From contig JADJBE010000001.1 in assembly GCA_016703895.1 (NCBI GenBank), positions 1-64,000 of the forward strand: a DNA stretch of 64,000 nucleotides, in the 5' to 3' direction. The position numbers were made by a program, and so were the translations under genes. A model generated the notes under the pieces. The model did no database searches. It had not been told where the DNA came from and was given only the letters and a program-made list of their open reading frames with translations. Position 1 is the first letter of the stretch, and each line of letters begins with the position of its first letter. Positions 35,901 to 44,096 of this stretch are shown one piece after another. This DNA comes from Pseudomonadota bacterium (lineage in GTDB: Bacteria > Pseudomonadota > Gammaproteobacteria > Steroidobacterales > Steroidobacteraceae).

Positions 35901-36498
35901 TTGTGCGCGAGCTGCCGTCCGATTCATCCACGAGACGCAGCGTACCCGCCTCGATGTCAAACTGACCTTGCGGCATGGATCGCACCGTATCGACGAGTTG
36001 GCCTAGCCAGTTTTCGTCACGCCCTGCCGGTTCCGTTCGCGCAGGGGTTACCGCGCTGGGACGCTGGTCGACCGCACGCCTGGCAATCACCTCGATTTCC
36101 GGTGCTGACAACACGACCCGCCCTAGCGATAGCTCACCGCCGCGGAAAATACCCCAAGTCTCGAGATTGAGCTGCACCTCCGGCGCAAGTGCCTTGAAGC
36201 GTCGACTACGTGGCTCGGCGAGCTCGACCTGAGTCAGCACGGCTCGGACCCCGCGCCACCCCCAGCCAACCTGCATCGACGCAAAGCGAACTTCCAGACC
36301 GGTACGCTGCTCGAAGAGTCGCTCGATCACAGCGCGTTGCTGCGGTACGCGAGCCACGACTACGCGGCCGAGCATGACGATGGTTGCAGCCGCGACTGCC
36401 AGACCAGCTGCCGCCCATCCTGCGCGCTGCAGCCAGGCGATTCTTGGTCCTAGATTGGTCGACGACGCGCTCGAGTCCGCCACGTTGGTCAGCGCCAA
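32935..36498 (-). CDS. yhdP: AsmA-like intermembrane lipid-transport protein YhdP
   Basis: 1187 residues. One N-terminal membrane helix (about residues 24-46, WAAAGLAVAAATIVMLGRVVVARV) is followed by a very long beta-rich periplasmic region with VRFASMQVGWGWRGVRAVLTQVEL and GIFRGGELSLGRVVLSAPEIEVIAR, as in YhdP/DUF3971. The E. coli protein is one of the AsmA-like proteins carrying phospholipids to the outer membrane. It is 6 bases downstream of rng and overlaps the nitrilase gene. The length is close to E. coli YhdP (1266). Confidence 0.93.
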   Translation of the reverse strand: MALTNVADSSASSTNLGPRIAWLQRAGWAAAGLAVAAATIVMLGRVVVARVPQQRAVIERLFEQRTGLEVRFASMQVGWGWRGVRAVLTQVELAEPRSRRFKALAPEVQLNLETWGIFRGGELSLGRVVLSAPEIEVIARRAVDQRPSAVTPARTEPAGRDENWLGQLVDTVRSMPQGQFDIEAGTLRLVDESDGSSRTMKVSQAVVRRDEDGVSGYGSVLLPELIGRSLFMSIELTGINTRPAAVDGDMRIIARSLSLAEVASARGMQGLVTVDARGTVQAGALAGGSWQANLRRIAFDSSPRDANQAQGAGDWRFDRIDMTGKLRRVAQGLRVDVGNFYVAPSNGAGATATLNIELTDDDGSALIRSDRLPMPVARFLLAVATRRAPTAWPTELDGDRGELQQLDVRWQRLDDATAPFTLRADARGLGARLPALQVSVADISGELTGASGSWSFVPAATQPVTLAYRSSQSAAAEIANEVVTLEGKLSVTNPQASAAALQLEQLVVRAAATTMQIDGDVSLLAGGPILLTVSAAGADAVVTRDVLARLAPDSTLVKALSPLQGGRLAQADLLLHGVRDPDGTFQIDRERSQLTAEVTALDWQVDGLDAPLRGSNATVSLLRGDVVIALQGGRSEGVELERGRWELPAEGAGRVAIRARTQLDSGWLGRRWPVLAATGTAGNAVIDLQAALGIDDSVVSQWRGTVRLNDASVSLAGALPTIAGVRGTVEFVDERPTRSTLLGEWFGGTVQLGFQADAADDSRPPSLTLRGVAAVSEIARTLGVVGSPKLTGEVTWSGSLQPAQEDRPALLLLESSLAGLESRLPAPFTKRSGRALPMALEASLSEAATSWVLRNNREDLLRVESDGQLLQLQIDLPGLSGTAQRDREAGRRWRAEFDALEILQVPALLAAARATIGAAEPWSVSLRAADATVGERSLGPIEAELTLASDATDLVSARLPTLLNVAELRGRCAGRCSLDWRVTAESAASLLAVLGMERGLSAREFASAGSLDWPADEVPTVRSASGEISVTATDGVLPPRSVATTPVAWLAPATVSVADFAADTIDVSTFATLASTVQVQSGVATLVRWTLENPQGELAAQGRVDLAGREFDLDVDWRPSTSQPNEAESSQERSRVANAWAALRSKLQGEAPPGPAAPVVTAVPRAFRVVGPWDAPLLVRIPAEIEP

Positions 36499-36504
36499 CT
36501 CATG

Positions 36505-37974
36505 TCAGATGAGCACCACGTCATATTGATCAAAGCCATATAGCGCCTCAGCCTGCAGCCGGATCGGGCGGCCCACTTGCCCCTCGAGTTCCGCCAGCGT
36601 GGTCGAGTCCTCGTCGAGCAAGCGGTCGATGACATCCTGATGGGCCAGAATCAACAGCTCCTTGCTGCTGAACTGGCGGCTCTGGCGCACGACTTCGCGA
36701 AAAATCTCATTCGCAACCGTCTCCGCGGTGCGCACGACACCCCGACCCTCACAACTCGGACAAGCTTGGCATAGCAAGTGTTCCAGGCTTTCGCGCGTCC
36801 GCTTGCGGGTCATCTCGACCAGCCCAAGTGGCGAGACACTCGAGACGTGGCACTGCGCGCGATCGGCCACCAGCGCATTCTCGAGCGCCGCGAGCACCTG
36901 CTCGCGATGCTGCGCGTCGCTCATATCGATGAAATCGATGATGATGATACCGCCGAGATTTCTCAGCCGCAGCTGTCGCGCGATGGCAACGGCCGCTTCG
37001 AGGTTGGTGCGGAAGATCGTGTCCTCGAGATTGCGATGGCCGACAAAACCGCCCGTGTTCACATCGATCGTCGTCAAAGCCTCGGTTTGATCGACGATCA
37101 GGTAGCCACCCGACTTCAGCGTGACCTGACGGTCCAATGCGCGCTCGATTTCTTGCTCGATGGCATGCAGGTCAAACAATGGCCGACCATTAGCCTGTAA
37201 ATCGATGCGTGTCGCGCTCTGCGGCATGAAGGTCTGTGCAAACTCGCGCATCTCGGCGTGTGTACCGGCACTGTCTACTAACACCCGATCGACGCCGCGA
37301 CCCAACTCGTCACGCAATACCCGCAGTGGCAACGCCAGGTCCTCGTACACCTGATTGCCGGCCGATGTCCGCGTGGCCGAGTCACGCACGTGCTGCCAGA
37401 GCCGCTCGAGATACAGCACGTCGGCCCGCAAAGCTTCCACAGTAGCGCCACTGGCGGCGGTGCGCAGAATATAGCCACCGTCTTGCCGGAGCGGCGCGAG
37501 TTCCGCCATGATTTCTTTCAGCCGAGCGCGCTCCGTCTCGTCTTCGATGCGCGTCGAGATGCCGACACCATCCCCACGTGGCATGAAGACTAATAATCTC
37601 GATGGTAGCGCCACGAAGGTTGTCAGTCGTGCGCCCTTGGTGCCGATCGGCTCCTTGACCACTTGCACGAGTATTTCGTCGCCCTCAGTCACCAAACGGC
37701 GTATGTCATCGATCGCCGGAGCGCTGACCATCGTATCGTCAGGCCGCGCCAACGCGATATCGTTGACGTGCAGGAACGCCGTGCGCTCCAGCCCGATCTC
37801 GATGAACGCCGCTTGCATACCGGGCAGGACGCGTTGCACCTTGCCCTTGAACAAGTTGCTGACAATGCTGCGGCGACTCGCACGCTCGATGAACAGCTCA
37901 GCCAACACGCCGTTTTCCACCAGCGCGGCGCGCGTCTCGCGCGGCGCAACGTTGATCAGAATTTCTGTGGTCAC
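36505..37974 (-). CDS. rng: Ribonuclease G
   Basis: 489 residues from GTG 37974, exactly the E. coli length. TTEILINVAPRETRAALVENGVL opens the protein, an S1 domain follows (NLFKGKVQRVLPGMQAAFIEIGLERTAFLH), and the catalytic region has LTTIDVNTGGFVG and IIIIDFIDM with the two metal-binding Asp. The zinc-link cysteines are in LCQACPSCEGRG. It trims 16S rRNA 5' ends and degrades mRNA. The open frame to 38241 overlaps maf and is rejected; GGGAT lies before the GTG. Confidence 0.95.
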   Translation of the reverse strand: MTTEILINVAPRETRAALVENGVLAELFIERASRRSIVSNLFKGKVQRVLPGMQAAFIEIGLERTAFLHVNDIALARPDDTMVSAPAIDDIRRLVTEGDEILVQVVKEPIGTKGARLTTFVALPSRLLVFMPRGDGVGISTRIEDETERARLKEIMAELAPLRQDGGYILRTAASGATVEALRADVLYLERLWQHVRDSATRTSAGNQVYEDLALPLRVLRDELGRGVDRVLVDSAGTHAEMREFAQTFMPQSATRIDLQANGRPLFDLHAIEQEIERALDRQVTLKSGGYLIVDQTEALTTIDVNTGGFVGHRNLEDTIFRTNLEAAVAIARQLRLRNLGGIIIIDFIDMSDAQHREQVLAALENALVADRAQCHVSSVSPLGLVEMTRKRTRESLEHLLCQACPSCEGRGVVRTAETVANEIFREVVRQSRQFSSKELLILAHQDVIDRLLDEDSTTLAELEGQVGRPIRLQAEALYGFDQYDVVLI

Positions 37975-37987
37975 TGGGCGTATCCCG

Positions 37988-38575
37988 CTAAATGGTGCGT
38001 TGCCAGTAAGGTACGCCAGCGACGTGCAACAAGTCTGCAGTTTCGGCCAGCGGCAGGCCCATGACAGCCGAATGGCTGCCTTGCAGGTTGACAACAAATA
38101 CTGCACCGAGTCCCTGAATCGCGTAGGCGCCGGCCTTGCCGAGAGGCTCGCCCGACAGCCAGTAGGTCTGCCGCTCTGCTGCCGTCGTCGCGCGAAACCG
38201 AATCTTATTGAATGAAGTACGAATCTCGGTGCCTGTCGCACACGTCAGTGCGATGCTGGTCAACACCAGATGCTCGCGGGCTGAGAGCCTGGTCAGCATG
38301 CGGATTGCCGCCACTTCATCGGCGGGCTTGCCGAGTATCTCGCCATCGAGAACGACGGTCGTATCCGCCCCCAAGACTGGCATGTCGCCGCCGCGTCGCG
38401 CCCAAACCGCTTGCGCCTTGGCGCGCGCCAACCGCTCGACGTAGTCGTCCGGCGACTCGCCAGCGAGTGCTGTTTCATCGACATCGGCCACATCGACCAA
38501 GAAACTGACCCCGATCTGTCGCAGCAATTGCTGGCGACGCGGCGATGCCGACGCCAGACAGAGTGACGGTTGCAT
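37988..38575 (-). CDS. maf: Maf-family nucleoside triphosphate pyrophosphatase
   Basis: 195 residues. LCLASASPRRQQLLRQIG is the substrate-binding signature; DETALAGESPDDYVERLARAKA and VLGADTTVVLDGEILGKP with the catalytic Asp follow. This is the YhdE/dTTP-UTP pyrophosphatase branch by synteny with rng. ATG 38575 is chosen; a GTG at 38587 overlapping the rlmH stop is an alternative adding four residues. Confidence 0.95.
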   Translation of the reverse strand: MQPSLCLASASPRRQQLLRQIGVSFLVDVADVDETALAGESPDDYVERLARAKAQAVWARRGGDMPVLGADTTVVLDGEILGKPADEVAAIRMLTRLSAREHLVLTSIALTCATGTEIRTSFNKIRFRATTAAERQTYWLSGEPLGKAGAYAIQGLGAVFVVNLQGSHSAVMGLPLAETADLLHVAGVPYWQRTI

Positions 38576-38583
38576 GGTTGGCT

Positions 38584-39045
38584 TCACTCCCGATGGTAGG
38601 GATGGTTAGTCAGAAGGCAATGTGCCCGATAGAGCTGCTCGATCAGCACCACTCGCACGAGCGCATGCGGGAAAGTCAGCGCCGACAATGACCAGATCAG
38701 ATCGGCGCGTTCGGTAACTGCGCGGTCAAAGCCGTCGGGGCCGCCGATCAGAAACACCAGATTTCGCCCAGCCTGCCGCCGCTCGCCCAACCACGCCGAC
38801 AGGGCGAGGCTCGTGAACGCCTTGCCTCGCTCGTCGAGCGCGACAACGAAATCCTGCTCGGTCAGCAACGCGAGCAATCGCTTGGCCTCGAGCTGCGACG
38901 CGTCTACTTTGGCGGTGCGACGGGTGGGCGCAACTTCGATCAGCTCAGGACGCACCGCTGGCGGCAATCGGCGGGCAAAGTCCTCGAACGCCAGCGCGAC
39001 CCATTGCGGGCAGCGGGTACCCACTGCGACGATTCGAACCCGCAT
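38584..39045 (-). CDS. rlmH: 23S rRNA pseudouridine-1915 N3-methyltransferase
   Basis: 153 residues, SPOUT fold. MRVRIVAVGTRCPQWVALAFEDFARRL at the start, FVVALDERGKAFTSLALSAWL, LVFLIGGPDGF and the C-terminal RVVLIEQLYRAHCLLTNHPYHRE are diagnostic of RlmH (YbeA). It methylates pseudouridine 1915 in helix 69. It follows rsfS by 22 bases. Confidence 0.97.
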   Translation of the reverse strand: MRVRIVAVGTRCPQWVALAFEDFARRLPPAVRPELIEVAPTRRTAKVDASQLEAKRLLALLTEQDFVVALDERGKAFTSLALSAWLGERRQAGRNLVFLIGGPDGFDRAVTERADLIWSLSALTFPHALVRVVLIEQLYRAHCLLTNHPYHRE

Positions 39046-39067
39046 GGCCTAAATGCCGCCGCAATCG

Positions 39068-39526
39068 TCAGGACGCTGTCGGCCGCTTTCGGACAGTCGC
39101 CCGCTTGCGTTTTACGGGCACCGCAGCCGGAGCTTTCGCTGGCGCGGGTGTGTCCCAGAGCTGCTCGAGTGCGTACAGCTCGCGTGTCCGCGGCAACATG
39201 ACGTGGCAAACCACCGCATTGAGATCCACGAGCACCCACTCTCCTTCGCGCGCACCCTCGATACCCAGCGGCCGAAAACCCGCCTTCTTGGCAGCCTCGA
39301 TCACCCGCTCGGCGATCGACCGCACGTGTCTATCGGAGTTGCCCGATGCGATGCAGACTGTATCCGTCACGTCGGTGAGACTCGTCACATCGAACATGAG
39401 AATGTTCACCGCTTTCATATCCTCGAGTGCCGTCTGGACAATCTGCGGCAGAGTCGGCGGTGGCGCTTTTTTCTTGGCGCGCTTGGTGGCGCGTTTGGCT
39501 GGTTTCGCGGCAGTGCGTGTGGTCAT
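39068..39526 (-). CDS. rsfS: Ribosomal silencing factor RsfS
   Basis: 152 residues, longer than E. coli RsfS (105) because of basic tails at both ends (N: KPAKRATKRAKKKA; C: VKRKRATVRKRPTAS). The core is clear: LEDMKAVNILMFDVTSLTDVTDTVCIASGNSDRHVRSIAERVIE and EGEWVLVDLNAVVCHVMLPRTRELYALEQLW. It binds L14 and blocks subunit joining when nutrients are short. It sits between nadD and rlmH as usual. Confidence 0.95.
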   Translation of the reverse strand: MTTRTAAKPAKRATKRAKKKAPPPTLPQIVQTALEDMKAVNILMFDVTSLTDVTDTVCIASGNSDRHVRSIAERVIEAAKKAGFRPLGIEGAREGEWVLVDLNAVVCHVMLPRTRELYALEQLWDTPAPAKAPAAVPVKRKRATVRKRPTAS

Positions 39527-39559
39527 CTCAGGAGCTGTCTCGCAAAGTGTGTGCGGCGG

Positions 39560-40204
39560 TTAATCATGGGGACGAGCATAGCATCTGGACTCGCGAATGA
39601 TTTCGCGGACGGGATCGGGGACGAGATAGCGCGGATCCCGATCGGCTTCAACGAGTTGGCGCAGCTCTGTCGATGAGATCTCGAGCTGTGTCACGGCCTG
39701 AATATAGAGCCGCCCCGCCGGCGCGCGATGCAACTCCTGCACGCTGCCAGTGCCGCGATCGACCAGCAGTTCGCCGAGCGGTCCTTTAGTGGGCGCCTTC
39801 CATCCCGGCCGATGTGCAACCACGACGTGCACGAGCTCGAACAGCTCCTGCCAGCGGAGCCAGCCCGGCAGGCCCAGGAAGGCATCCATCCCAAGTAGCA
39901 AACACAATGGTCGGGTCGGAAACTCCGCGCGCAGCTCGGTCATGGTATCGACCGAGTAGGACACGCCCGAGCGCCGCACTTCACGGTCATCGACAATGAA
40001 ACCTGGTTGATCCGCAACGGCTGCCCGCACCATCGCCAGGCGTAGATTGGCATCCGCCAACGGCTCACTGCGATGCGGCGGATCGCCGGTCGGCAAGAAA
40101 AGCACCTCGGCCAAACCCAGCGTTTGCTGTAGCTCGAAGGCGGTGCGCAAATGGCCAAGGTGGATCGGATCGAACGTGCCGCCGAAAATTCCCAGAGGTC
40201 TCAT
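39560..40204 (-). CDS. nadD: Nicotinate-nucleotide adenylyltransferase
   Basis: 214 residues from ATG 40204, which has GGGAGATGA upstream. The longer frame to 40303 overlaps holA and is rejected. RPLGIFGGTFDPIHLGHLRTAFE is the GxFDPxHxGH nucleotidyltransferase motif, LPTGDPPHRSE follows, and the C-terminal SSTELRQLVEADRDPRYLVPDPVREII contains the ISSTxxR motif. It makes NaAD in NAD synthesis. It starts 19 bases after holA. Confidence 0.96.
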   Translation of the reverse strand: MRPLGIFGGTFDPIHLGHLRTAFELQQTLGLAEVLFLPTGDPPHRSEPLADANLRLAMVRAAVADQPGFIVDDREVRRSGVSYSVDTMTELRAEFPTRPLCLLLGMDAFLGLPGWLRWQELFELVHVVVAHRPGWKAPTKGPLGELLVDRGTGSVQELHRAPAGRLYIQAVTQLEISSTELRQLVEADRDPRYLVPDPVREIIRESRCYARPHD

Positions 40205-40223
40205 ACGAACGTCATCTCCCAAT

Positions 40224-41231
40224 TTAGCGCCAGGCCGCGACGACGGGTAACGTCCGGATACCGGCCAGCTCGCTGACGAGCAACGCCATCTCATCCCAGG
40301 CATCCCCCGGCATCAGGCCCTTGATCATTCGATCGGCCCGGGCTGCCCTTTCGGTGAGTTCAGCGTACGGCAACTTGTGGGCGCGGCGTTTGCCTTGCTC
40401 CAAGGCCACCGATGCACGCTGCCAAGTACGCTGCCCCGGACCCTGCGGCTGTATCGCTTGCCAGAGACTGTGAATTTCGCGTGCTAACGACCACAGCGCG
40501 AGCGTTGGTTCGACACCTTCGCCGCGCAGGCCGGCGAGAATTCTGAGCGCCCGCGCCACGTCCCCAGCGAGGGCCGACTCACCCAGCTGGTACACGTCGT
40601 AGCGCGCACTGTCTGCCACTGCCGCTTGTACCGCTGCCAAACTGACCTGACCCTGCGGGGCCAACAGACGCAGCTTTTCCAGCTCTTGCTGCGCGGCCAG
40701 CAGGTTGCCCTCGCAACGCTCCGCCAGAAATGCCAACGCGTCCGGGGCAAGCTCGAGGCCCGCAGCGCGCGCGCGCGTCGCGAGCCAGGCCGGTAGCCGC
40801 GTCGCATCGATCGGCCATATCGGCAACCACGCACCGAGCGTGGCAAACGCCTTCACCCAACTCGCATTCTGGCCGTCCCGATCGAGCCGGCCGGTCAGCA
40901 TCAAGACAATCGTATCGCTAGCCTGCCGGTCAAGCAGCTGCACGATGGCTTTGGCGCCCGCAACGCCCGGCTTAGCGGACGGTAAGCGTAGTTCAAGCAG
41001 CTTGCGGGATCCGAACAATGACAGGTTGTTAGCGCCAGCCAACACGTCGGGCCAGTCGGCTGCGCGTTCGATGAAATAGACGTCGCGCTCGTCGAAGCCA
41101 GCACCTCGTGCTCGCTCACGCACGGCATCAGCGGCCTCGGACACCAACAGCGGCTCGTCGCCGGAAATGAGATAAGCGGGCCGCAGACCCTGCGACAGAC
41201 TCGTGCGCAGGCCCTCCAAAGTGAGCTTCAC
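40224..41231 (-). CDS. holA: DNA polymerase III subunit delta
   Basis: 335 residues. LSQGLRPAYLISGDEPLLVSEAADAVRERA is the HolA N-terminal Walker-like region, and RDVYFIERAADWPDVLAGANNLSLFGSRKLLELRLP continues domain I; the C-terminal helical domain ends LVSELAGIRTLP. It is the clamp-loader wrench. The start is a GTG. In most gammaproteobacteria lptE lies just upstream; here lptE is 9.5 kb away. Confidence 0.93.
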   Translation of the reverse strand: MKLTLEGLRTSLSQGLRPAYLISGDEPLLVSEAADAVRERARGAGFDERDVYFIERAADWPDVLAGANNLSLFGSRKLLELRLPSAKPGVAGAKAIVQLLDRQASDTIVLMLTGRLDRDGQNASWVKAFATLGAWLPIWPIDATRLPAWLATRARAAGLELAPDALAFLAERCEGNLLAAQQELEKLRLLAPQGQVSLAAVQAAVADSARYDVYQLGESALAGDVARALRILAGLRGEGVEPTLALWSLAREIHSLWQAIQPQGPGQRTWQRASVALEQGKRRAHKLPYAELTERAARADRMIKGLMPGDAWDEMALLVSELAGIRTLPVVAAWR

Positions 41232-41516
41232 GACAATGGAATCCGGACGGGGGTGGAGACAGGCTGCATACCGTGATTATCCGCAAGTTGTGTCCCGTCC
41301 GGCGAGTCATTTTGCATCAATAGCGTCGCCTGATCGGCCCGCGGACCGTCGTCGCAGACCCTTGCGGCCAGGCAACGCGATACACTCATGCACCAATGCC
41401 CAAATAGGGGTCCGACCATGGAACTTCGCGACGCAGCCTGGTCGAACCAGCTTGGCGGGTCGCGGCTGTTGCCACGCGGCTTGACCACCAGAATGTAAAC
41501 AATGGAGAGTCGATCA
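41232..41516. other. 285-bp gap without a recognisable gene
   Basis: This divergent gap separates holA and the DUF2796 gene and must hold their promoters. I see no RNA gene, repeat or clear Zur-type palindrome. TGTAAACA near 41494 is the only short symmetric element. A minus-strand open frame across it is a shadow of the zinc cluster. Confidence 0.6.
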
Positions 41517-42114
41517 GTGCACCATCTCATGCTTTCAATGGCCACCGCAACCGTCGCACTACTAACCGTCACAGCGTCGTTTGGCGCGCACGCCGCAGGC
41601 GACGAATTTGACCAGCGTGGCGCGCACGTACATGGCAACTTGACTGTCAACATCGCGATCGATCGCGGCCAGTTGACGATCGGCATCGACGCCCCGGCAA
41701 TCAATGTGGTCGGCTTCGAGCGCGCGCCGCGCTCGAGCAGCGAAAGGCAGTCGGTCGCCGACGTCGAGTCCTGGCTCCGCTCCGGTCGCAACTTAGTCGG
41801 CGTACCGCGCGCTGCCGGTTGCACGCTGGCAACCGCCGAGCTGCAGTCCCCTGACTGGACTGCGACCGCCGATCCTGACGGCCAGTCATGCTGACCATGA
41901 CCATGACGACAAAAATGCCGACGCCGAGGGCCATGCGGACTACGAGGCCCGGGTGCGGTATGACTGCCGCGACGTAGCGGCGCTCGCGTTTGTTGATCTC
42001 TGGCTGCTGCAGCGGCTACCTGGTGTGCAGCAGGCTGACGTGAATATCGTCTCCGCAAGCCTGCAGACCGCGACCAAGGCGACGCCCGCGTCGACCCGCA
42101 TCGAGTTGCGCTAG
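41517..42114 (+). CDS. DUF2796 (ZrgA-like) periplasmic zinc-binding protein, frame broken near 41886
   Basis: GTG 41517 is chosen because GGAGAG lies 6 bases upstream; a signal peptide (LSMATATVALLTVTASFGAHA) follows. RGAHVHGNLTVNIAIDRGQLTIGIDAPA is the DUF2796 N-terminus. After TADPDGQ the frame ends at TGA 41892-41894. One base out of frame the protein continues with an acidic, His-rich loop (HADHDHDDKNADAEGHADYE), then VRYDCRDVAALAFVDLW, to TAG 42112-42114. Removing one extra base near 41888-41890 restores about 198 residues. The neighbours are those of the zinc-regulated zrg cluster of Vibrio. Confidence 0.85.
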
Positions 42115-42125
42115 GAACTTCGGAG

Positions 42126-42830
42126 ATGGCGTCGGCGAACGCAGTCGAGCTGCAGGGGGTAGAGTTTGCCTGGCCTGGCAAGCCGCTGCTGCTAGCGATC
42201 GCGGAACTGCGGATCGCGGCTGGCGAGACAGTGTTCCTGCGCGGACCGAGCGGCAGTGGCAAGAGTACGCTACTAGGATTGTTAGGCGGCGTCCTGACAC
42301 CGCAGCGCGGCACGGTACGCGTGCTGGGTACCGAACTTGCGTCTCTGAGTGCCAGCGCACGCGATTGCTTTCGCGGCGAACACATCGGCTTCATCTTTCA
42401 GATGTTCAATCTCATACCCTACCTCACCGTACGTGAGAACGTCATGCTGCCGGCGCGCTTTTCGGCCGCTCGCAGCGCGCGACTTGCGGGGATCACCGTC
42501 GCCGCAGAGGCCGAAAGACTGCTCGCTGCCTTGGGCTTGGGCGCAGCGCAGCTCATCGATCGGCCAGTCACCGAACTGTCGATCGGGCAGCAACAGCGGG
42601 TCGCAGCGGCCCGCGCGCTGCTGGGTCGACCAGAGTTGATTGTCGCCGACGAGCCGACCTCGGCACTCGACCATGACGCCCGTGAGGCGTTTCTCAGGCT
42701 GTTACTCGCCGAGTGCAAATCGCTGCGGTCGACGCTGGTTTTCGTCAGCCATGACAGCTCGCTCGCGCCGCAGTTCGACCGCGCAATCGACCTACTCGCA
42801 CTCAACCGGGCAGTTGCCGAGGCGGCCTGA
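42126..42830 (+). CDS. ABC transporter ATPase, LolD-like (Zrg-type)
   Basis: 234 residues. Walker A is FLRGPSGSGKSTLLGLLGG, the signature LSIGQQQRVAAARALLG, Walker B LIVADEPTSALD, and the switch His VFVSHDSS. It belongs to the MacB/LolD subgroup that pairs with FtsX-like permeases, and one follows 3 bases later. An AGGAA ribosome-binding site overlaps the stop of the DUF2796 gene. In this cluster it probably serves zinc uptake rather than lipoprotein sorting. Confidence 0.93.
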   Translation: MASANAVELQGVEFAWPGKPLLLAIAELRIAAGETVFLRGPSGSGKSTLLGLLGGVLTPQRGTVRVLGTELASLSASARDCFRGEHIGFIFQMFNLIPYLTVRENVMLPARFSAARSARLAGITVAAEAERLLAALGLGAAQLIDRPVTELSIGQQQRVAAARALLGRPELIVADEPTSALDHDAREAFLRLLLAECKSLRSTLVFVSHDSSLAPQFDRAIDLLALNRAVAEAA

Positions 42831-42833
42831 CCG

Positions 42834-44096
42834 ATGGGTGTACTGACACTGGCATGGCGCAGTCTCTGGAATCGTCGCACGACGGCACTGCTGACGATCT
42901 TCGCGATCGCGGTCAGCATCGCCTTGTTGCTGGGTGTGGAGAAGATGCGCAGCGCTGCTCGCGACGGCTTTGCCAACACCGTCTCGGGTGTAGATCTGAT
43001 CGTGGGCAGCCGCAGCGGGCCGCTCAACTTGCTGCTCTATTCTGTGTTCCGCGTCGGCGATGCCACCGCTAACGTCACCTGGCCAAGCTACCAACTCGTC
43101 GCCAAGCACCCCGACGTCGCGTGGACTGTGCCGATCTCGCTCGGCGATTCGCATCGTGGCTTTCGTGTGCTGGGCACGACCCCGGCCTACTTTGAACACT
43201 ATCGGTTTGCCGGCGGTCGGCAAATGGAGTTTATGGCGGGCAAACCCTTCGACGACCTGTATGACGTCGTGTTGGGCGCCGACGTAGCCGAACAGCTCGG
43301 CTACCAATTGGGCGACTCGGTCGTCATCGCACATGGGATTGGCAATGTCAGTTTTGCGAAACATGACGACAAGCCGTTTCGCGTTGCGGGTGTGCTCGAG
43401 CGAACGGGCACACCCATCGATCGGACTTTACATGTTAGTTTGCAAGCCATCACCGCCATGCATGTCGATTGGCAGAGCGGCATGCAGGCACCGCCTGGTC
43501 AGCGTCTGGATGCCGATGCGGCGCGTGAGCGCGATCTCACGCCCGATAGCATCACGGCATTCATGGTCGGCATGCAAGAGAAGGCAGCCATCTTTCAGAT
43601 GCAGCGCGCATTGAACGAGTACCGCAAAGAGCCCTTGTTAGCAATCATTCCCGGCGTTGCGCTCAAGTCGCTGTGGGATCTCGTCGGTATTGCCGACAAG
43701 GCGCTGATGATCGTTGCAGCGTTCGTCGTATTTGCCGGGCTGCTCGGTATGCTGACCGCCATTCTGACCAGCCTCAACGAGCGACGCCGCGAAATGGCGA
43801 TTCTGCGCTCGGTCGGCGCCCAGCCGCGCCATGTATTTACGCTGCTGGTGGCCGAAGCGGGCCTGCTCGCGCTGCTGGGCGTCTTGCTCGGCGTCGCGCT
43901 GACTTATTTGCTGTTGCTCATCGGCAAGCCGATACTGGAAGCCCGGTTTGGAATTTTCATCCCGCTGACGGGTCTCACTGGGTACGATATCGCGATTCTG
44001 AGCGGCGTCGTGGTGGCCGCGCTCATTATGGGTTTTGTGCCGGCTTGGCGCGCGTACCGCAACACTTTAAGCGACGGCCTCACGATTCGGGTATGA
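42834..44096 (+). CDS. FtsX-like ABC permease (Zrg-type)
   Basis: 420 residues with the MacB/LolC arrangement: one N-terminal helix (TALLTIFAIAVSIALLLGVEK), a periplasmic domain of about 230 residues, then three C-terminal helices starting at KALMIVAAFVVFAGLLGMLTAIL with the conserved LNERRREMAILRSVGAQPRHV cytoplasmic loop. It pairs with the preceding ATPase. Its stop overlaps the DUF3299 start (ATGA). Confidence 0.92.
   Translation: MGVLTLAWRSLWNRRTTALLTIFAIAVSIALLLGVEKMRSAARDGFANTVSGVDLIVGSRSGPLNLLLYSVFRVGDATANVTWPSYQLVAKHPDVAWTVPISLGDSHRGFRVLGTTPAYFEHYRFAGGRQMEFMAGKPFDDLYDVVLGADVAEQLGYQLGDSVVIAHGIGNVSFAKHDDKPFRVAGVLERTGTPIDRTLHVSLQAITAMHVDWQSGMQAPPGQRLDADAARERDLTPDSITAFMVGMQEKAAIFQMQRALNEYRKEPLLAIIPGVALKSLWDLVGIADKALMIVAAFVVFAGLLGMLTAILTSLNERRREMAILRSVGAQPRHVFTLLVAEAGLLALLGVLLGVALTYLLLLIGKPILEARFGIFIPLTGLTGYDIAILSGVVVAALIMGFVPAWRAYRNTLSDGLTIRV

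Noticed and set aside
32122..36498. Novelty of a nitrilase gene between yhdP and tldD
   Set aside because: This arrangement occurs in other gammaproteobacteria such as Pseudomonas, so it is not unusual.
41400..41516. Zur operator before the zinc cluster
   Set aside because: Only the short TGTAAACA is present; the extended palindrome of known Zur boxes is not seen.
41228..42394. 388-codon minus-strand open frame across the zinc cluster
   Set aside because: It covers the DUF2796 and ATPase genes, which have clear motifs, and itself shows no family features.
43673..44092. 140-codon upstream extension of the DUF3299 gene
   Set aside because: It lies over the permease in another frame, and the signal peptide begins after 44093.
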